Source: Bradyrhizobium sp. AUGA SZCCT0176
GTDB lineage: Bacteria; Pseudomonadota; Alphaproteobacteria; Rhizobiales; Xanthobacteraceae
NCBI RefSeq assembly: GCF_018130145.1
Contig: NZ_JAFCMB010000008.1
Location: forward strand, 1-64,000
Reading direction: 5' to 3'
DNA: 64,000 nucleotides
Shown here: in pieces, positions 58,086-64,000 of the stretch
Position numbering within the stretch: the first letter of the stretch is position 1
Layout: each line of letters opens with the position of its first letter
Position numbers and translations under genes: made by a program
The notes under the pieces: model-generated
The model's input: only the letters and a program-made list of their open reading frames with translations
What the model was told of the DNA's origin: nothing
Databases searched by the model: none

Positions 58086-58994
58086 CTATTTCGCGGTGCG
58101 CATCTTTGCGTTCAATGCCGACGCGACGCGGCTGACTGGAGGCCTGCCAATCAAGCGCCTGACCTCATTGGTCGCCGCGAGCAGCTTTGTCATGTCCACG
58201 CCGGTTTTCATCCCCAAGCCCTCGAGCATGTAGATCACGTCCTCGGTCGCGACATTACCGGTCGCGCCGGGGGCGTAGGGGCAGCCGCCGAGACCGCCGG
58301 CGGCGGAATCGATCACGCGCGCGCCCTCTTCCATCCCCGCATAGAGGTTAGCCAGCGCCTGCCCATAGGTGTCATGGAAATGCATCGCGAGCTTTTCCAT
58401 CGGCACGCTGCCGGCCACCGCACGCAGCAGCTGCCGCGCCTTCATCGGCGTACCGACGCCGATGGTGTCGCCGAGCGAGACCTCGTAACAGCCGAGGTCC
58501 CACAGCATTTTGGCGACGTCGACGACCGCTTGCGGCTTCACCTCGCCATCAAAGGGACAGCCGAGCACGCAGGAAATATAGCCGCGCACCCTGATGCCAT
58601 CGGCCTTGGCGCGGGCGACCACCGGCTTGAAGCGCTCGATCGATTCCGCGACCGAGCAATTGATGTTGGCGCGCGAAAATCCTTCCGAGGCCGAGGCGAA
58701 CACGGCAATGACCTTGGCGCCGGCCGCTTGCGAGGCCTCGTAGCCCTTTTCGTTCGGCACCAGCACGTGGAATTCACTGCCCCCGATATGGCTGACGCCG
58801 CGCAACACCTGGTCCGAGCCGACCATCTGCGGGATCGCTTTCGGCGACACGAAGGCGCCGACCTCGACGGTGTGCAATCCTGCACCGATCAAAGCCTCGA
58901 TGAAGGCGATGCGGTCCGCGACGCTGATCGGGATCTTCTCGTTCTGCAGCCCGTCGCGCGGCCCTACTTCAATGATACGGACAGCGTCGCTCAT
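58086..58994 (-). CDS. mvaB: hydroxymethylglutaryl-CoA lyase
   Basis: 302 residues from the ATG at 58992-58994, 7 nt after the biotin-subunit stop. VRIIEVGPRDGLQNE begins the HMGL-like TIM barrel; the metal-site HFHDTYGQALAN and the signature GLGGCPYAPGATGNVATED with the catalytic loop Cys are present. It cleaves HMG-CoA to acetyl-CoA and acetoacetate, the last step of leucine degradation. Third gene of the carboxylase operon; it converges on the DapA-family gene with a 5-bp gap. Confidence 0.93.
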   Translation of the reverse strand: MSDAVRIIEVGPRDGLQNEKIPISVADRIAFIEALIGAGLHTVEVGAFVSPKAIPQMVGSDQVLRGVSHIGGSEFHVLVPNEKGYEASQAAGAKVIAVFASASEGFSRANINCSVAESIERFKPVVARAKADGIRVRGYISCVLGCPFDGEVKPQAVVDVAKMLWDLGCYEVSLGDTIGVGTPMKARQLLRAVAGSVPMEKLAMHFHDTYGQALANLYAGMEEGARVIDSAAGGLGGCPYAPGATGNVATEDVIYMLEGLGMKTGVDMTKLLAATNEVRRLIGRPPVSRVASALNAKMRTAK

Positions 58995-59001
58995 TTCGGC
59001 C

Positions 59002-61011
59002 TCACGAGGCTGCAGGTTCGACTTCGGCGAGTTCGACGCCTTCGCCAACGATATCGCCGACCTTGCATTTGATCTTCTTCAACACGCCGGCAAACGGCGC
59101 GCGCAGGGTCTGCTCCATCTTCATGACTTCCAGCGTCAGGATCGCAGCCCCCTTCTCCAGCGTCGCGCCCTCCTCGGCCAGCAACGCCACCACGGTGCCC
59201 GGCAAGGGCGCCACGATCTTGTCCTCGCCGACATGCTCCTCGGTCTCGCCGCCGAACGGATCGACCCAATGCAGATCAAAGCGGCCGTTGCGGGTGCGCA
59301 GATAGAGTTCGTGGCCCTCGATCACGGCAACGACATGAGATTTAATGCCGTCGAGCGTCAGATCAAAACCACCATCATCCGCCGGCGTCGTGGTGAAAAC
59401 GAATTGGCGCTCGCCGATCGACAGCGTCGACGCCCCGTTGCCATAGTCCAGCGTGACCTTCTGCTCGGCGCCCTGGCCCTGGCGAAGCGCGAACACCCGC
59501 TGCCGCTGGCCGACCGGCTGCCAGCCAAAGGCCTGCCACGGCGAATGGGCCTCCTTGGCTGCGACCTTGCGCTCTTCGACGACGATAGCGGCGATCGCTG
59601 CACAGAGTTCAAGATGGCCGCACGCGTGTTTCGGGTCCGTCAGGCCCTTCAATTCGCGTTCAATAAAACTGGTGTCGATGGTATTCGCCCGAACCTGCGG
59701 ATGCGTCACCAGCGCCGACAGGAACGGGATGTTGGTCACGATGCCGCGGACGTCGGTCTCTTCCAGTCCGCGGTTGAGCCTCTCAATCGCGGCCTGCCGC
59801 GTCGGCGCCCACGCGATCACTTTGGCGAGCATGGCGTCGTAATAGGGCGATACCGCATCGCCGCTGCGATAGCCGGCATCGATCCGCAGGCCGTCAACGG
59901 CGTCAGGCGTGCTCCATGTCTTGATCCGGCCGACCGAGGGCATAAAATTCTTCTGCGGGTTTTCCGCATAAACCCGCGCCTCGATGGCATGGCCGTTCAG
60001 CTTGATCTCATTTTGCGTCAGCGGCAGCTTTTCGCCGAACGCCACCCGCAACTGCCATTCCACCAGGTCGACGCCGGTGATCAATTCGGTCACGGGATGC
60101 TCGACCTGCAGGCGCGTGTTCATCTCGATGAAGAACACGTCCTTGCCGTCGGAGACGAATTCGATGGTGCCGGCGCCGACATAATTGACCGCGCCGGCCG
60201 CCTTGCGCGCGGCGGCGCAAACCGCCTCGCGCTGGGTGGCGTTCAGCGTCGGCGACGGCGCCTCCTCGATCACCTTCTGATGGCGCCGCTGCAGCGTGCA
60301 TTCGCGCTCGAACAGCGACAGCAGATTGCCGTGGCTGTCGCCGATGATCTGCACCTCGATGTGACGCGGGTTGAGGACGAATTTTTCGATCAGCATGCGA
60401 TCGTCGCCGAACGCGGCTTTTGCTTCGCGCTTGGCACTGACGATGGCCGCCGCCAGTTCACCGGCCGAATTGACCACGCGCATGCCGCGCCCGCCGCCAC
60501 CGGCCGAGGCCTTGACCAGCACCGGGAAGCCGATCTTGTCGGCGGCCTGCGCCAGCGTCGCCTCGTCCTGGGCCTCGCCGTGATAGCCGGGCACCAGCGG
60601 CACGCCGGCCTTTTCCATCAGCGCCTTGGAGCCGGATTTGGAGCCCATTGCCGTCATCATCGCGGCGGTCGGACCGACGAACACCAGGCCGGCGTCGAGG
60701 CAGGCTTGCGCGAACTCGGCATTTTCAGACAGGAACCCATAGCCGGGGTGCACCGCTTCGGCGCCGGTCTGGCGCGCGGCCTCAATGACCCGCTCGACGT
60801 TGAGGTAGCTGTCGCGGGCCCGCGCCGGCCCCAGCAGCACGGCCTCATCGGCCATGGCGACATGCATGGCGTCGCGGTCGGCTTCGGAATAGACGGCCAC
60901 GGTGCGCAGCCCCATGGCGCGGGCGGAGCGGATCACGCGGCAGGCGATCTCGCCGCGGTTGGCGATCAAGAGCGTGCGAAAACGCCGGTATAGTTTCGAG
61001 CGGTCCATCAT
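59002..61011 (-). CDS. liuD: methylcrotonoyl-CoA carboxylase, biotin-containing alpha subunit
   Basis: 669 residues. FRTLLIANRGEIACRVIRSA opens the biotin-carboxylase domain, then the ATP-grasp GGGGRGM loop and FIEMNTRLQVEHPVTE. The biotin carboxyl-carrier domain at the end has the biotinylated Lys at about 631 (EVMKMEQ). Starts at 61023, 61011 or 61008 are all possible; AGGAA precedes 61011, and 61023 overlaps the beta-subunit stop as TGATG. It carboxylates biotin with bicarbonate and ATP for transfer to 3-methylcrotonyl-CoA. Paired with the beta subunit upstream. Confidence 0.92.
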   Translation of the reverse strand: MMDRSKLYRRFRTLLIANRGEIACRVIRSARAMGLRTVAVYSEADRDAMHVAMADEAVLLGPARARDSYLNVERVIEAARQTGAEAVHPGYGFLSENAEFAQACLDAGLVFVGPTAAMMTAMGSKSGSKALMEKAGVPLVPGYHGEAQDEATLAQAADKIGFPVLVKASAGGGGRGMRVVNSAGELAAAIVSAKREAKAAFGDDRMLIEKFVLNPRHIEVQIIGDSHGNLLSLFERECTLQRRHQKVIEEAPSPTLNATQREAVCAAARKAAGAVNYVGAGTIEFVSDGKDVFFIEMNTRLQVEHPVTELITGVDLVEWQLRVAFGEKLPLTQNEIKLNGHAIEARVYAENPQKNFMPSVGRIKTWSTPDAVDGLRIDAGYRSGDAVSPYYDAMLAKVIAWAPTRQAAIERLNRGLEETDVRGIVTNIPFLSALVTHPQVRANTIDTSFIERELKGLTDPKHACGHLELCAAIAAIVVEERKVAAKEAHSPWQAFGWQPVGQRQRVFALRQGQGAEQKVTLDYGNGASTLSIGERQFVFTTTPADDGGFDLTLDGIKSHVVAVIEGHELYLRTRNGRFDLHWVDPFGGETEEHVGEDKIVAPLPGTVVALLAEEGATLEKGAAILTLEVMKMEQTLRAPFAGVLKKIKCKVGDIVGEGVELAEVEPAAS

Positions 61012-61022
61012 GAGTTCCTGCA

Positions 61023-62627
61023 TCACATCCTGAACAGGCCGAATTTCGTCGGTTCGATCGGCGCGTTGGCAGCCGCGGATAATCCAAGGCCGAGCACCAG
61101 CCGCGTGTCGGCGGGATCGATCACCCCATCGTCCCACAGCCGCGCGGTGGCATAATAAGGACTGCCCTGGCTCTCATACTGAGCACGAATCGGCGCACGA
61201 AACTTCTCGTCCTCTTCGGCCGACCAGGTGTCGCCCTTCGCCTCGATACCGTCGCGCCGCACCTGGGCCAGAACCATCGACGCCTGCTCGCCGCCCATCA
61301 CCGAAATGCGGGCGTTCGGCCACATCCAGAGGAAGCGCGGGCTGTAGGCCCGCCCCGACATGCCGTAATTGCCGGCGCCATAGGAGCCGCCGATCACGAC
61401 GGTGAATTTCGGCACCCCGGCGGTCGCCACCGCCGTCACCAGCTTGGCGCCGTCGCGCGCGATGCCGCCGGCCTCGTATTTCTTGCCGACCATGAAGCCG
61501 GTAATGTTCTGCAGGAACACCAGCGGAATATTGCGCTGGCAGCACAATTCGATGAAGTGCGCGCCCTTCAGCGAGCTCTCGCTGAACAGGATGCCGTTGT
61601 TGGCGATGATACCGACCGGATAGCCCCAGATATGGGCAAAGCCGCAGATCAGGGTCGTACCGTAAAGTTTCTTGAACTCGTCGAATTCGGAACCATCGAC
61701 GATCCGCGCGATGACGTCATGAACGTCGAACGGCTTGCGGCCGTCGGCGGAAACCACGCCGTAGATTTCCTCCGCCGGGAACAGCGGCTCGCGCGGCTCG
61801 CGCATGTTGAGTGCGGCGCGCGTCGGCGGCTTCAACGTGGCGACGATGCGACGCGCGATCCCGATCGCATGGGCGTCGTTCTGCGCGTAATGGTCGGTGA
61901 CGCCGGACTGCCGCGAATGCACGTCGGCGCCGCCGAGCTCTTCGGCCGTGACCACCTCGCCGGTCGCGGCCTTCACCAGCGGCGGTCCGCCGAGAAAGAT
62001 CGTGCCCTGGTTACGCACGATGATGCTCTCGTCCGACATCGCGGGCACATAGGCGCCGCCGGCCGTGCAGGAGCCCATCACAATGGCGATCTGCGGAATG
62101 CCTTGCGCCGACATCTGCGCCTGGTTGTAGAAGATGCGGCCGAAATGCCGCTCGTCGGGAAAGATCTCGTCCTGCAGCGGCAGGAACGCGCCGCCGGAAT
62201 CGACCATGTAGACGCAGGGCAGATTGTTCTGCCGCGCGATGTCCTGCGCGCGCAGATGCTTCTTCACGGTCATCGGATAATAGGTGCCGCCCTTGATGGT
62301 GGCGTCGTTGGCGACGATGACGCATTCGCGGCCCGAGATGCGCCCTACCCCGGTGATGACGCTGGCGGAATGGACGTCGCCGCCATAGAGGCCGTGGGCG
62401 GCCAGCGGCGACAATTCGAGGAACGCGGTCCCGGGATCGACCAGTAGGTCGACACGCTGGCGCGCCAGCATTTTGCCGCGCGAGGTATGCCGCGCGCGCG
62501 AGGTCTTGCCGCCGCCGCCGGCAACCACCTTGAGTTTTTCACGGAGGTCGGCGACGAGGCCGCGCATCACTTCAGCGTTGCGGGCAAAATCGGCGGATGT
62601 GGGATCGATCGTTGAATGAAGCGACAT
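61023..62627 (-). CDS. liuB: methylcrotonoyl-CoA carboxylase, carboxyltransferase beta subunit
   Basis: 534 residues of the ACCD/PCCB carboxyltransferase fold. MVDSGGAFLPLQDEIFPDE, MGSCTAGGAYVPAMSDE and GGADVHSRQSGVTDHYA in the N-terminal crotonase-like half, and FLQNITGFMVGKKYEAGGIARDG (shown here as LQNITGFMVGKKYEAGGI) plus GGSYGAGNYGMSGRAYSPRF in the C-terminal half, fit the methylcrotonyl-CoA rather than propionyl-CoA type. First gene of the operon. No isovaleryl-CoA dehydrogenase gene lies between it and the divergent regulator, although that enzyme is often encoded here. Confidence 0.92.
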   Translation of the reverse strand: MSLHSTIDPTSADFARNAEVMRGLVADLREKLKVVAGGGGKTSRARHTSRGKMLARQRVDLLVDPGTAFLELSPLAAHGLYGGDVHSASVITGVGRISGRECVIVANDATIKGGTYYPMTVKKHLRAQDIARQNNLPCVYMVDSGGAFLPLQDEIFPDERHFGRIFYNQAQMSAQGIPQIAIVMGSCTAGGAYVPAMSDESIIVRNQGTIFLGGPPLVKAATGEVVTAEELGGADVHSRQSGVTDHYAQNDAHAIGIARRIVATLKPPTRAALNMREPREPLFPAEEIYGVVSADGRKPFDVHDVIARIVDGSEFDEFKKLYGTTLICGFAHIWGYPVGIIANNGILFSESSLKGAHFIELCCQRNIPLVFLQNITGFMVGKKYEAGGIARDGAKLVTAVATAGVPKFTVVIGGSYGAGNYGMSGRAYSPRFLWMWPNARISVMGGEQASMVLAQVRRDGIEAKGDTWSAEEDEKFRAPIRAQYESQGSPYYATARLWDDGVIDPADTRLVLGLGLSAAANAPIEPTKFGLFRM

Positions 62628-62793
62628 GGCCTATCGTTTCTTTGAGTGACGGGCGGTGGTGCGTGGGCCTCTAGGACTAACGGGACAAGACCTCTCGCGA
62701 AACGGCGCGACAGGCTGTACCATCTTTGCGGTGAAGTGTCCCGGCAGCCGCGATTGACGGCCCGTTTGCAGGATGATGTCTCCTCCGAATTAA

Positions 62794-62809
62794 AAACGAT
62801 CATACGTTT
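62794..62809. promoter_or_regulatory. operator-like inverted repeat 1 (AAACG-N6-CGTTT)
   Basis: Perfect 5-bp arms AAACG / CGTTT around ATCATA, 167 bp upstream of the liuB ATG in the divergent region shared with a TetR gene. A second, near-identical site occurs at 62902-62917. Probable binding site of that TetR protein. Confidence 0.6.
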
Positions 62810-62901
62810 TTTTAATGGAGCCGCAAGAGGATGGTCATCATTTTCGATTTTCCGCCAAAATGTCACGTTATGCCGTTGAAATTCCTCACATCTCATGCAA
62901 T

Positions 62902-62917
62902 AAACATACGGTCGTTT
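62902..62917. promoter_or_regulatory. operator-like inverted repeat 2 (AAACA-N6-CGTTT)
   Basis: AAACA / CGTTT around TACGGT. On the opposite strand it reads AAACGACCGTATGTTT, matching site 1 (AAACGATCATACGTTT) at 13 of 16 positions. It ends 41 bp before the tetR ATG, where it could mediate autorepression. Confidence 0.55.
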
Positions 62918-62958
62918 GTATCTTTACAGGCGACTTATTCGACCGCCCGGGGACCAAA

Positions 62959-63606
62959 ATGGCACGCACGATCGGCTCTTATGGCCCGAAGACGCTGGAA
63001 GCGATCCGCAAGGCCGGACTGCGCCTGATCTTCGAACAGGGCTATTCCGCGATGAGCCTGCGCGACCTCGCCGCCGAGGTCGGGATCCAGGTGGGGTCGC
63101 TGTACAATCATATCAGCACCAAGCAGGAACTGCTGTTCGAGCTGGTGCAGGACCACGTCAACGAGCTCATTCGTCAGCTCGATCTCGCGCTGGAAGGAAA
63201 GCAAAGTCCGGAGGAAAAGCTCCGCGCCTTCGTCGCATTCCACGTCACCTACCACATGAGCCGCAAGCGCGAGGTCTTCATCGCCAATTCCGAGCTGCGC
63301 AGCCTGGAGCCGAAGAACTATGAGGCGATCGTGGCGCTGCGCAGCGCCTATGAGGCGCGGCTGGCGCGTATCCTCTCGGACGGCGTTTCCGAAGGCGCCT
63401 TCGAAGTCGTTGACGTGAAGGTGGCGACGTTTGCGATCCTGGCGCTCCTGACCGGCCTCTGCACCTGGTACCGGCCGGGCGGACGCCTGACCAGGGACGC
63501 GATCATCGCCGCCCATGAGAAACTCGTGCTGTCGGGCGTGACGCCGCAGGCCGCGAGCGCCCCTGCCCGCAGCATCCGCAAGCCACGGCGCGTTGCAGCC
63601 GTCTAG
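62959..63606 (+). CDS. TetR/AcrR-family regulator of the leucine-degradation operon
   Basis: 215 residues from the ATG at 62959; the frame opens at 62815 but upstream codons cross the operator and are rejected. The HTH (~14-60) reads LIFEQGYSAMSLRDLAAEVG then QVGSLYNHISTKQEL. The C-terminal domain is the helical TetR_C type (ARLARILSDGVSEGAFEV). It is divergent from liuB-liuD-mvaB with two matching operator-like repeats between them. An acyl-CoA such as isovaleryl- or methylcrotonyl-CoA is a reasonable ligand guess. Confidence 0.9.
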   Translation: MARTIGSYGPKTLEAIRKAGLRLIFEQGYSAMSLRDLAAEVGIQVGSLYNHISTKQELLFELVQDHVNELIRQLDLALEGKQSPEEKLRAFVAFHVTYHMSRKREVFIANSELRSLEPKNYEAIVALRSAYEARLARILSDGVSEGAFEVVDVKVATFAILALLTGLCTWYRPGGRLTRDAIIAAHEKLVLSGVTPQAASAPARSIRKPRRVAAV

Positions 63607-63639
63607 CAGCGGCGGACTCTTGAGCGCGAACGAGCAGCC

Positions 63640-64000
63640 ATGGCAGCCAATCACAAGCTCGACGACATCGACCTGAAGATATTGTCCGAGCTCCAGAAGG
63701 ATGGACGCATCCGGATCAACGAACTGGCCAGTCGTGTCGGCCTCTCCCTGCCGCCTTGCCTGCGGCGCGTGCGCTCCCTGCGCAGCCGCGGCGTGATCAA
63801 GGCGATCCGCGCCACGATCGACGAGAAGGTGCTCGGCTACGAGGTCGTGTCGTTCGTATCGATCCAGCTGGCGAGCCAGGCCAAGGCGACGCTGGAAGCG
63901 TTCGAAGCCTCGATTGCGACCTTGCCGCTGGTTCTGCAAAGCTGGCGCATCTCGGGAGAAGCGGACTTTTTACTCAAATGCGTTGCGCCCGATGTCGAGG
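63640..64000 (+). CDS. Lrp/AsnC-family regulator, 5' part (cut by window end)
   Basis: About 120 codons from the ATG at 63640, 33 bp after the TetR gene on the same strand. LDDIDLKILSELQKDGRIRI and NELASRVGLSLPPCLRRVRS make the AsnC-type HTH, then GVIKAIRATIDEKVLGYEVV leads into the RAM ligand domain (SWRISGEADFLLKCVAPD). Lrp-type proteins sense amino acids, so with the leucine operon next door a branched-chain amino acid role is plausible. Confidence 0.9.
   Translation, partial: MAANHKLDDIDLKILSELQKDGRIRINELASRVGLSLPPCLRRVRSLRSRGVIKAIRATIDEKVLGYEVVSFVSIQLASQAKATLEAFEASIATLPLVLQSWRISGEADFLLKCVAPDVE

Noticed and set aside
58870..60993. Long plus-strand frame (707 codons) opposite the biotin carboxylase gene
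   Set aside because: No domain, unusual composition, and fully antisense to liuD.

Overview
The window looks like chromosome of a Bradyrhizobium-type alphaproteobacterium (Nitrobacteraceae). It is GC-rich and has typical family content: a complete aapJQMP general amino-acid permease, Tad pilus genes, a DUF6481 protein, a Cys-rich-repeat secreted protein, an RTX/Calx-beta protein, TRAP transporters and rhizobial palindromic repeats. This assignment comes from gene content and recalled family resemblance; no search was run.

Layout. 1-7.5 kb: the 5' part of a giant RTX/Calx-beta exoprotein (minus strand) with an exact 414-bp tandem duplication, a small protein just upstream, a collagen-like lipoprotein, a DUF1772/NmrA pair divergent from a TetR regulator, an SDR enzyme and a small Cys-rich protein. 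7.5-8.8 kb: a decayed integrative-element remnant at tRNA-Cys, bounded by a displaced copy of the tRNA 3' half, with a TVP38-type membrane gene and a broken integrase. 8.9-12.2 kb: carbamoyltransferase, a possible DUF5989 relic and SxtJ, then a DTW-domain tRNA-modification enzyme. 12.2-21.4 kb: a four-gene tripartite RND efflux operon (outer-membrane factor, adaptor, MdtB-like, MdtC-like). 22.2-27.9 kb: cysK converging on aapJQMP across a palindromic repeat. 28.3-34 kb: a metC relic, then cpaB (internally shrunken)-cpaC-cpaD-cpaE, an inverted tadD and a PilZ protein. cpaF, tadB and tadC are absent from this locus. 34-47.3 kb: NptA-like transporter, a four-gene envelope-glycan cassette (ArnT-like transferase, PAP2 phosphatase, GT2, LABN protein), and pbpC with a thioester alpha-2-macroglobulin.

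47.6-52.2 kb is a low-density stretch: tRNA-Arg, small proteins (Trm112-like, a 35-aa membrane peptide, DUF6481) and a frameshifted remnant of a repeat-rich surface protein. 52.2-58.1 kb is a catabolic transport island: two TRAP binding proteins, DctQM, a GntR/FCD regulator with a palindromic operator on the dctQ promoter, and a DapA-family lyase/aldolase. 58.1-64 kb is the leucine-degradation operon (methylcrotonyl-CoA carboxylase beta and alpha subunits, HMG-CoA lyase) divergent from a TetR regulator with two matching operator-like inverted repeats, followed by an Lrp/AsnC gene cut by the window end.

Several loci show decay or internal deletion (integrase, metC, cpaB, surface-repeat protein, possibly DUF5989), so part of this window appears to be in reductive flux. 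I found no CRISPR array, rRNA, intact transposase or obvious riboswitch.
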